From Amaricoccus sp. (GTDB lineage Bacteria > Pseudomonadota > Alphaproteobacteria > Rhodobacterales > Rhodobacteraceae), in NCBI RefSeq assembly GCF_017995835.1, contig NZ_JAGOID010000026.1:1-32086 (forward strand): a DNA stretch of 32,086 nucleotides, written 5' to 3'. How positions within the stretch are numbered: position 1 is the first letter of the stretch; each line of letters begins with the position of its first letter. The notes below the pieces were generated by a model. It was not told where the DNA came from. It did not search any database and saw only the letters and a list, made by a program, of their open reading frames with translations. Shown piece by piece: positions 23,366-31,139 of this stretch. The position numbers and the translations under genes were made by a program.

Positions 23366-24156
23366 GCGCCGGTCCCGTGGACGTCGTGGTCGTGGTCATG
23401 CCCGTGCGCGTGCCCGCCGGCCGCGTGTTCGTGGTCGTGCTCGTGGCGATAGAGCGCGAGCGCCCCCTGCGTTCCCAGTCCGAACAGCGCCCGGTACTCC
23501 GGCGCGGCCGACACCACCGTCGGCGCCCCCTCGCAGCAGACATGCCCGTTGAGGCAGATCACCCGGTCCGACGCGGCCATGACCACGTGCAGATCGTGGC
23601 TGACCATCAGCACCGCGCAGCCGAGTTCGGCATGGAGCTCCTCCACGAGCCGGTAGAACCGCGCCACGCCGGGCTGGTCCAGCCCCTGCGTCGCCTCGTC
23701 GAGCACGAGGATGTCGGGCCGGCGCAGCACCGCCTGGGCGAGCAGCGTCCGCTGGAACTGGCCGCCCGAGAGGTCGATGAGCTGCCGCCCGCCCTGCCCG
23801 GCCAGCCCCACGCGGTCGAGCGCCGCCGAGCGGGCGGCGGGGCCGGCGTGGTCTCCGGCGACGGCGAGAAACCGGTCCACCGTCATCGGCATGGTGTGGT
23901 CGATCGCGAGCCGCTGCGGCACGTAGCCGATGCGCAGCCCCGGCGCCCGCGCCACCTGCCCGGCGTCCGGCCGGTCCGCGCCGATGAGCAGGCGCAGGAA
24001 GGTGCTCTTGCCGGAACCGTTGGGGCCGACGACGGTGACGATCTCGCCGCGACGGATGGCGAAATCGACGCCGGCGAGGATCGCCTCGCCGCCCCGGGCG
24101 AAGCCCAGCCCCCGGGCGGCGAGGAGCGGCGCGGAAAACGCGGCGGCGGCGGTCAC
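23362..24156 (-). CDS. znuC: Zinc ABC transporter ATPase ZnuC
   Basis: A 264-aa ABC ATPase. Walker A is GPNGSGKST, the Q-loop is in GYVPQRL, the signature LSGGQ, Walker B ILVLDEAT, and the H-loop MVSHD. The C-terminal tail is unusually rich in His and Asp (HEHDHEH and HAHGHDHDHD), a likely zinc buffer or sensor. GTG 24156 is chosen because it overlaps the zur stop (GTGA); the open frame could extend nine codons further upstream. Couples ATP hydrolysis to zinc import through ZnuB. Confidence 0.93.
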   Translation of the reverse strand: MTAAAAFSAPLLAARGLGFARGGEAILAGVDFAIRRGEIVTVVGPNGSGKSTFLRLLIGADRPDAGQVARAPGLRIGYVPQRLAIDHTMPMTVDRFLAVAGDHAGPAARSAALDRVGLAGQGGRQLIDLSGGQFQRTLLAQAVLRRPDILVLDEATQGLDQPGVARFYRLVEELHAELGCAVLMVSHDLHVVMAASDRVICLNGHVCCEGAPTVVSAAPEYRALFGLGTQGALALYRHEHDHEHAAGGHAHGHDHDHDVHGTGA

Positions 24157-24647
24157 GCCCGGGCCGCCGCGCAGCGGGCGCACAGGCCCTCAACCTCGAC
24201 GACGGTGCGCTCGGGAGCGAAGCCGACGGCGGCGGTGCGCTCGGCGAGGTCCGGCCCGACATCGAGCGCGGTCTCGGCGACCGCGCGGCAGGCCCGGCAG
24301 ACCATGAAGGCGGCCGGGTGCGCGCCTTCCGCGCCCGCCGTGCAGGCGACATAGGCGCCGAGGCGCTCGATCCGGTGGGCGAAGCCGTTGTCCACGAGGA
24401 ATCCGAGCGCCCGGTAGGCCACCGGCGGCTGGCCGCCGTGGCCGGCGTCGCGCAGCCGGTCGAGCAGCTCGTAGGCCGTCATCGCGCGGTGCGACTCCAG
24501 GAGCGCCTCCAGCGCGCAGAACCGCGCCGGCGTCAGCCGCAGCCGGCGCGCCCGGCACCGCTCCTGCGCCGCCGCGAGCGCCCGCGCGCGGCAGCGGGCG
24601 TGATCATGCGCCGCAAAGGCGCGGAGGTCCTCGGTTGACGGGTTCAT
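24153..24647 (-). CDS. zur: Zinc uptake regulator Zur (Fur family)
   Basis: A 164-aa Fur-family repressor. The regulatory zinc site can be read directly: H91, C102, H110 and E125 have exactly the spacing of E. coli Zur H77/C88/H96/E111. The structural zinc site is C117-x-x-C120 with C156-x-x-C159. The winged-helix N-terminal domain includes TAYELLDRLR and PPVAYRALGFL. ATG 24647 is chosen although the frame is open far upstream, because it begins the family N-terminus and abuts a Zur-box-like palindrome. Zur with zinc should shut off znuA and its own operon. Coupled to znuC by GTGA. Confidence 0.93.
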   Translation of the reverse strand: MNPSTEDLRAFAAHDHARCRARALAAAQERCRARRLRLTPARFCALEALLESHRAMTAYELLDRLRDAGHGGQPPVAYRALGFLVDNGFAHRIERLGAYVACTAGAEGAHPAAFMVCRACRAVAETALDVGPDLAERTAAVGFAPERTVVEVEGLCARCAAARA

Positions 24648-24662
24648 TGTTAGACTATAACA
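24648..24662. promoter_or_regulatory. Zur box (TGTTA-N5-TAACA)
   Basis: A perfect 5-bp inverted repeat, TGTTAGACTATAACA, close to the known Zur consensus with TGTTAT/ATAACA arms. It touches the zur start codon and lies 82 bp upstream of znuA, so one site could control both directions. Confidence 0.75.
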
Positions 24663-24744
24663 GATACTGGCTCGCCGGGACAATAGGCCCGGAGGGCTTG
24701 CCCCCACAAGATCCGGCGCGGCCGGACGCATCGCGAGGCTCTGC

Positions 24745-25734
24745 ATGTCCATCGCCTCCCTTCTTTCCGGGCTCGCCGTCGCCGCTGCGTTGACGGCGGC
24801 GCCGGCGCTGGCCGCCCCGCGCGTCGTCTCCGACATCGCGCCGATCCATTCGATCGTGGCGGCGGTGATGGGGGATCTCGGGGCCCCTGACCTGCTCGTG
24901 CCTCCCGGAACCCCGGAGCACGACGCCGCCCTGCGCCCGTCGGACGCCGCGGCGCTCGACGCCGCCGACGTCGTGGTCTGGGTCGGCCCCGGGCTCACGC
25001 CCTGGCTGGAAGGCCCGCTCGACGCGCTCGCCCCCGGGGCGGTCCGGGTGACGCTTCTCGACGCGCCGGGACTGCGCCTGCTGCCGCGGCGGTCTGGCGG
25101 CACGTTCGAGGCGCATGTCCATGGCCACGAGGACGAGCACGACGCGCAGGGGCACGACGCGCACGGGCACGACGAGCACGGGCACGACGAGCACGGGCAC
25201 GAGGACGAGGCCGGCGCGGATCCCCATGTCTGGCTGGACCCGGAGAACGCCGCCGTCATCGCGACCACGGTCGCCGAGGCGCTCGCCGCCGCCGACCCGG
25301 CGAATGCGGCGGAGTATCGCGCCAATGCGGCCGCCTTCGGCGCGGAGACGGCGGCGCTGACCGCGCGGCTGGCGACCGGGCTCGCGGCGGCCCAGGGACG
25401 GACCTTCGTCGTCTTTCACGACGCCTACCGCTATTTCGAGCACCGCTTCGGCTTCGCCGCGGCGGGCGCGATCTCCGCGAACGACGCCGCGCCCCCGAGC
25501 GCCGCGCGCATCGCCGAAATTCGGGCGCTGGTCGTCGACGCCGGGGCGATCTGCGTGTTCTCCGAGCCGCAGTTCGACCAGGGCCTCGTCGCCACCGTCA
25601 TCGAAGGCACGCCGGCGCGCGCGGGCGTGCTGGACCCGCTCGGGGTCGGCGTCGAGCCGGGGCCGGGGCTCTACCCCGCCCTGCTCGCCCGGCTTGCCGG
25701 CGGGATGATAGGCTGTCTGGCGCCGCCGGCGTGA
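24745..25734 (+). CDS. znuA: Zinc ABC transporter substrate-binding protein ZnuA
   Basis: A 329-aa periplasmic zinc-binding protein with a signal peptide ending near residue 23 (ALAA). The zinc ligands are H59 (PEHDAALRPSD), H161 (DPHVWLDP) and H225 (FHDAYRYFEHRF); the H161-H225 spacing of 64 equals that of E. coli ZnuA. Between H59 and H161 is a long His/Asp/Glu-rich loop (about 124-155) made of a short tandem repeat. Two Cys near the C-terminus (AICVF and IGCLAP) match the ZnuA disulfide. Divergent from zur-znuCB across the Zur box. Confidence 0.95.
   Translation: MSIASLLSGLAVAAALTAAPALAAPRVVSDIAPIHSIVAAVMGDLGAPDLLVPPGTPEHDAALRPSDAAALDAADVVVWVGPGLTPWLEGPLDALAPGAVRVTLLDAPGLRLLPRRSGGTFEAHVHGHEDEHDAQGHDAHGHDEHGHDEHGHEDEAGADPHVWLDPENAAVIATTVAEALAAADPANAAEYRANAAAFGAETAALTARLATGLAAAQGRTFVVFHDAYRYFEHRFGFAAAGAISANDAAPPSAARIAEIRALVVDAGAICVFSEPQFDQGLVATVIEGTPARAGVLDPLGVGVEPGPGLYPALLARLAGGMIGCLAPPA
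25150..25209 (+). repeat. 15-bp tandem repeat encoding the ZnuA His-rich loop
   Basis: Four 15-bp units beginning GGGCACGA. Units 2 and 3 (25165-25179 and 25180-25194) are identical, unit 1 differs by one base and unit 4 is diverged. Each unit encodes GHDEH or a variant. In-frame length change by slippage is likely. Confidence 0.85.
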
Positions 25735-25818
25735 TCACGGCCCGCTCTGCCCGTGACAATGCGCTCCCGGAGGCGTATCCCGCTCGCGGATTCTGGGAGA
25801 GGACGCCGGGAGAGGACG

Positions 25819-26493
25819 ATGGCGCGGCCGAAGGAACGAGGCTGGAGACGGAGGGGACGGACGCCGCTCGCGGCGGCTGCGGTCGCCGCGTCGCTGTTCG
25901 CGCCGGTGGCAGCGGTCGCGCACCCGCACGTCTTCATCGACGGCGGCGTCGATTTCGTCTTCGACCGCCAGGGCCGGCTGTCCGAGTTGCGCGTGACCTG
26001 GGTCTACGACGCGATGAGCTCGCTCTTCATGCTCGAGGATCTCGGCATCGACCTCGGCAAGCCCCTCACATCGGAGCAGGAGACGGCCCTCGCGGCCTAT
26101 CAGACCGAATGGATCGAGGGTTTCGAGGGCGACTCGTACCTTCGGGCCGACGGGCGCGCGGTGGCGCTGGGCGGGCCGGAGGCGCCGGAGGCGGAGGTTC
26201 GTGACGACGGACGCGCCGTGATCCGCTTCAACCGGCGCGTCGCCGAACCGTTCCGGCCGGACGCCGCGGTGGTCGAGGTCTACGACCCCACGTATTTCAC
26301 CGCCTACGCGGTGACCGACAAGCCGGCGCTGCAAGGACCGGCCGATGGGTGCGAGGCGAGCGTCGAGCCGTTCCGCGCCACCGAGTCGCTGATGGCGCTC
26401 CAGCTGAGCCTCTCCGAGATCGGCGTCGACGAGGATCCCGCCGAGGAGGTGGGCGCGCTCTTCGCCGACAGGGTGCGGCTCGAATGCGACTGA
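25819..26493 (+). CDS. zevA: DUF1007 family periplasmic protein, ZevA-like
   Basis: A 224-aa protein with a signal peptide ending at AVA-HPHVFIDGG. The new N-terminus AHPHVF is the DUF1007 hallmark and a likely metal ligand. ATG 25819 has GGGAGAGGA upstream. Later features are the WVYDAMSS and the FTAYAV segments. It overlaps the NicO-type permease gene by 10 bp. DUF1007 with a NicO permease is the ZevA/ZevB arrangement of Haemophilus influenzae, a zinc-related system. Its position next to znuA supports zinc rather than nickel or cobalt. Family is sure; the metal is inferred. Confidence 0.85.
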   Translation: MARPKERGWRRRGRTPLAAAAVAASLFAPVAAVAHPHVFIDGGVDFVFDRQGRLSELRVTWVYDAMSSLFMLEDLGIDLGKPLTSEQETALAAYQTEWIEGFEGDSYLRADGRAVALGGPEAPEAEVRDDGRAVIRFNRRVAEPFRPDAAVVEVYDPTYFTAYAVTDKPALQGPADGCEASVEPFRATESLMALQLSLSEIGVDEDPAEEVGALFADRVRLECD

Positions 26494-27389
26494 GCCTCGG
26501 CGACACGCGCACGCACCCCGTCCCGACGCGACTGGTCGCCGCGGCCCTCCTCGCCGTGCTCGCGGCCGCGATTTTCTGGGCCTGGGCGAGCGGCGGGCTG
26601 GCGATGCTCGCATGGCAGGTCGCCGCGCTGCAACGCGCGACACAGGACGCGCTCGGAACCGAGCTCGCCGCGCTGCGCGGCGAGGGCGCGACGCGCTGGG
26701 CGCTGATCGGGCTCTGCTTCGGCTACGGTTTCCTGCACGCGGTCGGACCGGGGCACGGCAAGGCGCTGGTCGCCGCGGCGACGCTCGGCGGCCGCGCCAC
26801 GGCGAGGCGCATGACGCTCGTCGCGACCGCGGGCAGCCTCGCCCAGGCGGCGACGGCGATCGTCGTCGTCTTCGGCGGCCTCGCGCTTGTCGGCGTGACG
26901 GCGCGGGGCCTCGCCGCCGGCTCGGAGCGCTGGCTCGCGCCTGTCGGGAACCTCGCAATGGCCGCCGTCGGCGTCTGGATCATCGTTCGCGGGATCAGGG
27001 CCCTGCCCCGTGCGTCCGCGCACGACCATGGCCACGGCCATGGCTGTGGATGCCCCGCACCGGACGCGGCGGAGGGTCCGGGGCAGACGCTGGCGCTGAT
27101 CGCGGCAATGGCGGCGCGTCCCTGCGCCGGGGCGATCTTTCTGCTGGTCATCGCCTGGCGGCTGGGAATGCCGGGCACGGGCGTCGCGGGCGTCGTCGCG
27201 ATGGGGCTCGGGACGGCGAGCTTTACGGCGCTGGTCGCCTGGCTCGCGGCGACGAGCCGCGACGCGGCAGTGCTGACGGCCGGACCCGGCCGGGCGGCGC
27301 AACTCGCGCCCGCGGTGCTCGGCATCGGCGCCGGCGTGCTCGTGCTCGGGCTCGGCGCGCTCGGCTTTCTCGGTGCGCTGGCGGCCTGA
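26484..27389 (+). CDS. zevB: NicO/RcnA-type metal permease, ZevB-like
   Basis: A 301-aa inner-membrane protein with six or more helices. The NicO signature HAVGPGHGK (HxxGPGHxK) is at about residue 87-95. A His/Cys-rich cytoplasmic or periplasmic loop (HDHGHGHGCGC) lies before the second half, where ARPCAGAIF is also conserved. ATG 26484 lies inside the zevA-like gene (10-bp overlap). Homologues move nickel, cobalt or zinc and include both uptake and efflux proteins, so direction cannot be told from sequence. Neighbouring znuA suggests zinc. Confidence 0.85.
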   Translation: MRLSLGDTRTHPVPTRLVAAALLAVLAAAIFWAWASGGLAMLAWQVAALQRATQDALGTELAALRGEGATRWALIGLCFGYGFLHAVGPGHGKALVAAATLGGRATARRMTLVATAGSLAQAATAIVVVFGGLALVGVTARGLAAGSERWLAPVGNLAMAAVGVWIIVRGIRALPRASAHDHGHGHGCGCPAPDAAEGPGQTLALIAAMAARPCAGAIFLLVIAWRLGMPGTGVAGVVAMGLGTASFTALVAWLAATSRDAAVLTAGPGRAAQLAPAVLGIGAGVLVLGLGALGFLGALAA

Positions 27390-27396
27390 GCGGGCC

Positions 27397-28497
27397 ATGG
27401 ACGCGGCGATCGCGGCGCTCTCCCATCTCAGCGTCACCCAGAAGGCGCTGGCGCTGATCGCGGTGGGCGGGGTCGCGCTGTTCATGCTCGCCGCGATGCT
27501 CGCGCTCGTGCTGCCCGCGCGCCTGGCGTTCGCGGCGGTGGCGGGAACGGTGGCGATCGCCCTCGCCTATCTGCTGCTGCGGCCGATCGTCACGTACGAC
27601 CTCGGGCCGCGCCCGGCGCCGGCGGCCGACCATGCCGCGGCGCTGGCGCGGTTCGCGGCCGATGCGGCGGCGGACCCCACGCCGCTCAACCCGCTCTGCC
27701 ATCCGCGCCTGCTCGACCATGGCGAGCGGCGGCCGGTGGCGGTGGTGCTGCTGCACGGTGTCTCCAGTTGCCCGCAGGCCTTCGTCGACCTCGCGCCCGC
27801 GCTGTTCGCGCGCGGCCACAACGTCATCGCGCCGCGGATGCCGCAGAACGGCTATGCGGACAGGGCCACCGACGCGCTGGCGCGGATGACGGCGGGGGAG
27901 CTGCGCGCCTGGGGCGACGCGGCGGTGGACGTGGCGGCGGGCCTCGGCGACGAGGTCGTCGTGCTCGGGATCTCGGCCGGCGGCACGGTCGCCGCCTGGA
28001 CGGCGGCGAACCGGCCCGAGGTGGCGCGCGCCGTCGTGGTCGCGCCGCTCTTCGGCCTGCCCGGCTTCGGCGCGCGGGCGAACGACCTGCTGACCCGGAT
28101 CATGCTGTTTCTGCCGAACGTCTCGGTCTGGAAGGACCCGCTGCGCCGCGCCGCCTGGGAGGGCATGCCGCACGCCTACGCCCGCCAGGCCACGCGCGGG
28201 ACGGGCGAGATCCTCCGCCTCGCCCGCGCCACCCTGGAGCGGCTGGCGGAGGCGCCGCCCGCCGGCGGCTCGCTGGCGCTGGTCACGAACGCCGCGGACC
28301 GCGCCATAAGCCTTCCCGCCGCCGACCGTTTCGGCGACCTCTGGGCCGCGTCGGGCAAGCCACTGACCCGCTACGTCTTTCCGGTGGAGGACCGGCTGGG
28401 GCACGAGATCATCGACCCGATGGAGCCCGGCGCCGATCCCGCACTCACCTATCCCGTGCTGATCGACCTCGTCGAGACGCCCGCCGCCGATCGCTAG
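27397..28497 (+). CDS. Membrane-anchored alpha/beta hydrolase
   Basis: A 366-aa protein with two N-terminal membrane helices (about residues 15-42 and 44-62), then an alpha/beta hydrolase domain. VVLLHGVSSCPQAF is the oxyanion strand, LGISAGGTVAAW the nucleophile elbow with Ser in G-x-S-x-G, NAADRAIS probably carries the Asp and DRLGHEIID the His. It resembles lysophospholipase/carboxylesterase-type enzymes; the substrate is unknown. ATG 27397 follows the zevB-like stop by 7 bp, so it may be co-transcribed with the metal genes. It ends 9 bp from the convergent PopZ-like gene. Confidence 0.8.
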   Translation: MDAAIAALSHLSVTQKALALIAVGGVALFMLAAMLALVLPARLAFAAVAGTVAIALAYLLLRPIVTYDLGPRPAPAADHAAALARFAADAAADPTPLNPLCHPRLLDHGERRPVAVVLLHGVSSCPQAFVDLAPALFARGHNVIAPRMPQNGYADRATDALARMTAGELRAWGDAAVDVAAGLGDEVVVLGISAGGTVAAWTAANRPEVARAVVVAPLFGLPGFGARANDLLTRIMLFLPNVSVWKDPLRRAAWEGMPHAYARQATRGTGEILRLARATLERLAEAPPAGGSLALVTNAADRAISLPAADRFGDLWAASGKPLTRYVFPVEDRLGHEIIDPMEPGADPALTYPVLIDLVETPAADR

Positions 28498-28506
28498 GCG
28501 GCCGCG

Positions 28507-28944
28507 TCACGGGTCGGGGTTGGGCTCGGGGTCGGAATCGGCGGGGCCCCGTGCCTCGTCGAGCATCTGGCCGATCTCCCGGCGGATCACCCGGCGCATG
28601 TTTCGGCTGATCCGGTCTCCGAGTTCGCCCTGCAATTCCTCGCGCACGATGTCGTTGATGACCCGCCGCAGCGCCTCCTCGTCGAGGATCGGCGCGCCGA
28701 CACGCGGGCGCGCCTCGGCCAGCCCGGCCGACAGAAGCTCGCCCGCCCGAACCGGCGGCGGGGCCGGCGCGTCGACCCGCATCCCCGGCGTCAGCAGGAT
28801 GACGTCGCCGCCCGGCGCCCCGTCGAGCCGGGCGCCGGTTTCGGCCGAGACGAGGGCGCGGATCGAGGCGAGCACCTCGGCGAGCGACTCGGGCGTCTCC
28901 TCGCCCGTCCGCCGCGGGCCCGGCTCGTCGCTCTCGGCGGTCAC
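28507..28944 (-). CDS. PopZ-like (DUF2497-type) protein
   Basis: A 145-aa acidic, Pro-rich protein with two helical ends and a disordered middle. The N-terminal SLAEVLASIRALVSAE matches the PopZ N-terminal helix pattern (EEILASIRRII). The C-terminal helix LRRVINDIVREEL then ISRNMRRVIRREI resembles the PopZ oligomerisation region. Between them is an AP-rich, acidic linker. GTG 28944 overlaps the tolC stop (GTGA). In Caulobacter popZ lies by tolC, upstream of valS; here valS is not next. A polar organising or other scaffold role is inferred from pattern and synteny; similarity is weak enough to leave it open. Confidence 0.6.
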   Translation of the reverse strand: MTAESDEPGPRRTGEETPESLAEVLASIRALVSAETGARLDGAPGGDVILLTPGMRVDAPAPPPVRAGELLSAGLAEARPRVGAPILDEEALRRVINDIVREELQGELGDRISRNMRRVIRREIGQMLDEARGPADSDPEPNPDP

Positions 28945-30359
28945 GGCTTCTCCCAGCGCTGGCGAATCCTGTCGACGACGCTGGTGTCGTAGCCGCCAAC
29001 CGGCGCGCGCTGCACCTGCCGGAAGTAGACATCCGGGTTGTAGCTCTCGATCCCGAGGTTGAGGTGCTCCACGGTCAGGAGCCCCATCGCCCGCAGCACC
29101 GCATAATGCGCGACGTACTCGTTGCGCTCCCCCCGGACCACCTCGGCCTCGGCCTGCAACCGCTCCTGGTCGGCGTCGAGCACGTCGAGGGTCGAACGGG
29201 CGCCGAGACGCGCCTCCTCGCTCACGCCCTCGTAGGCGATCTGCGCGGCCACGACCTGCTCGCGGTTCGCCACGATCGACGCGCGCGCCACCTCGAGCTG
29301 GGTCCAGGCGTTGTAGGCCTGCTCGGTCACCTGCCGGCCGGAATCCTGCACCTCGAACTTGCGCTGTTCGAGCACCTGCTGCGCCTGCCGGATCAACGAC
29401 GAGTTGCGCCCGCCGCTATAGAGCGGCAGGGTCGCGTCGATCGAGGCGCTGAGGTTGTAGTTGTCGCTGGTCACCCGGGTGCCGGGCGCGAGGTTCGGAG
29501 AGACGCGCTGCCAGCTGTAGTCGACCTGGCTCGATGCGGTGATCGAGAGTTTCGACGCCGAGCGGGCGCGGTCGAAGTCGGAGACCGCCGCGCGCTCGTT
29601 GAAGCGCGCCGCCACCATCAGCGGGTTCTGCTGGACGGCGAGCTGTGCGGCGGCCTCGGAGGAGGCCGGCAGCTGCGGCAGCACCGGCGGCGGCTCGAGC
29701 TTGCCGGGCAGCGAGCCGACGGCGGCGAGGTAGGCCTGCCGCGCCACCTCGAGATTGCCGCGCGAGTCGACAAGGGTCGCGCGCGAGGCGGCCAGCCGCG
29801 CCTCGGTCTGGCTCACGTCCGTGCGGGTGACCTCGCCGACCTCGAAGCGGCTGTTGGTGGCGTCGACCTGCTCGCCGAGGACGCGGACGTCGTTCTCCGC
29901 GATGCGGACGAACTCGAGCGCCTGGATCACGTCCATGTAGGCCGTGACGGCGGCGAAGAGCACCTCCTGCTCGACGTTCACCAGGCTCGCCCGGCCGGCG
30001 GCGACGCCGTAGCGGGCGGACTCGATCGCGGCCTTGCTCTCGCCGCTGTCGAAGAGGAGCAGGCTCGCCTGCAACGCCAGCTGGGCGTTGTTGTCGAAGG
30101 GAAAGTCGGAGATGTCGGTCTGCCCTGCGGCCGACGCCCCCGCCTGCACCTGCGGTCGCCGGGCGGCGCGGGCCTGGGCGACGTTCTCGTCGATCGCGCG
30201 CAGCGAGGCGCGGTTGGAGTCGAGGAGCGGGCTCGTCTGATAGGCGCGGATCAGCGCGTCGGTCAGCGTCTCGGCCGACGCCGGCGCGGACCACGCCAGC
30301 ACGCCGGCAAGAACCGCCTGCGCAAAAGTCGGGAATCGGGGTTTTCTACCAGAGTACAT
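28941..30359 (-). CDS. tolC: TolC family outer membrane efflux protein
   Basis: A 472-aa outer-membrane channel with signal peptide (ending SAPASA near residue 30) and two OEP repeats rich in coiled coil. The first holds LLDSNRASLRAIDENVAQARAARRPQVQ and the SRFEVGEVTRTDVSQTEARL turn; the second holds the equivalent RLGARSTLDVLDADQERLQAE turn. The latter two are the TolC hallmark R-x-x-x-G-x-x-T/S-x-x-D motifs. ATG 30359 has GAGGTG 6 bp upstream; GTG 30365 is an alternative. It is probably the partner channel for type I secretion and RND pumps, possibly including the pump at 4640-7831. Coupled to the PopZ-like gene. Confidence 0.93.
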   Translation of the reverse strand: MYSGRKPRFPTFAQAVLAGVLAWSAPASAETLTDALIRAYQTSPLLDSNRASLRAIDENVAQARAARRPQVQAGASAAGQTDISDFPFDNNAQLALQASLLLFDSGESKAAIESARYGVAAGRASLVNVEQEVLFAAVTAYMDVIQALEFVRIAENDVRVLGEQVDATNSRFEVGEVTRTDVSQTEARLAASRATLVDSRGNLEVARQAYLAAVGSLPGKLEPPPVLPQLPASSEAAAQLAVQQNPLMVAARFNERAAVSDFDRARSASKLSITASSQVDYSWQRVSPNLAPGTRVTSDNYNLSASIDATLPLYSGGRNSSLIRQAQQVLEQRKFEVQDSGRQVTEQAYNAWTQLEVARASIVANREQVVAAQIAYEGVSEEARLGARSTLDVLDADQERLQAEAEVVRGERNEYVAHYAVLRAMGLLTVEHLNLGIESYNPDVYFRQVQRAPVGGYDTSVVDRIRQRWEKP

Positions 30360-30413
30360 GCTCACCTCAACGCCCCTCTGCCGGGAGCTCGGCCGAGTAT
30401 CGGCGCGGGTATC

Positions 30414-31067
30414 TCAAAACTCAAACTCTTTCGTCGCGGCGCACCCGGGAAGGACCGGCGCCGTTGCATCGAAGGCGCGCCGCCAGGCGATGCCGCCGTC
30501 GACCTTCAGCCCGAGCCGGGCCTGACCGCTCGCGCCGTCGACGAAGATCGCGACGATGCGGCCGCCGGGCTTGAGCTGGTCGGCGATCGCCGCGGGCAGT
30601 CGCTCGACGCCGCCTTCGAAGACGATGACGTCGTAGGGTCCGTGCGCGGGGACGCCGGCGGCGAGGGGGCCGGCCTTGACCACGGCCGTCTCGACGCCCT
30701 GCGCCGACAGCGTCGCCTCGGCCGCGGCGGCCATGGCGGCGTCCTCCTCGACCGCGACCACCGCCTCGGCCATGTGGGCGATCACCGCGGCCGAGTAGCC
30801 GAGCCCGCAGCCCACGTCGAGCACGAGGTCGTTCGGCCCGATCTCGGCCGCATCGAGCATCTTGGCGAAGACGCGCGGGTCGAGCACGACCCTGCCGTTC
30901 CCGAGCGGCACGTGCTCGCCATAGTAGGCGACGGCGCGCAATCCGTCGGGCACGTAGACCTCGCGAGGCACGTCGAGCATCGCCAGGATGACGGGGTAGC
31001 GCGTCACGTCGGACGGACGCACCTGGCAATCGACCATGGCTTCGCGGGCGGCGGCGAAATCGATCAT
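30414..31067 (-). CDS. Protein-L-isoaspartate O-methyltransferase family protein
   Basis: A 217-aa class I SAM methyltransferase of the Pcm group. The SAM loop is LVLDVGCGLGYSAAVIA and the acidic residue after strand 2 is in VVAVEED. Pcm-like features are REVYVPDG and YYGEHVPLGNGRVVLDP. True Pcm enzymes have a Ser or Thr in the T-(I/V)-S-x-P active-site segment; here it reads VVLDP, so that Ser is missing. ATG 31067 fits AAGGG nine bases upstream; in-frame ATG 31076 is less well placed. It lies 54 bp upstream of tolC in the same direction. It may methylate something other than isoaspartate. Confidence 0.82.
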   Translation of the reverse strand: MIDFAAAREAMVDCQVRPSDVTRYPVILAMLDVPREVYVPDGLRAVAYYGEHVPLGNGRVVLDPRVFAKMLDAAEIGPNDLVLDVGCGLGYSAAVIAHMAEAVVAVEEDAAMAAAAEATLSAQGVETAVVKAGPLAAGVPAHGPYDVIVFEGGVERLPAAIADQLKPGGRIVAIFVDGASGQARLGLKVDGGIAWRRAFDATAPVLPGCAATKEFEF

Positions 31068-31139
31068 CTCAAGCATCCCTTGGGCTTTCGCGCGGTGATC
31101 GCACATTTCCCCGGGGCAGGCAACGCGATGTCGGCGCGG

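Noticed and set aside
24153-25325. 390-codon frame that includes zur
   Set aside because: The extra N-terminal part is antisense to znuA and low complexity. Zur begins at ATG 24647 next to the Zur box.
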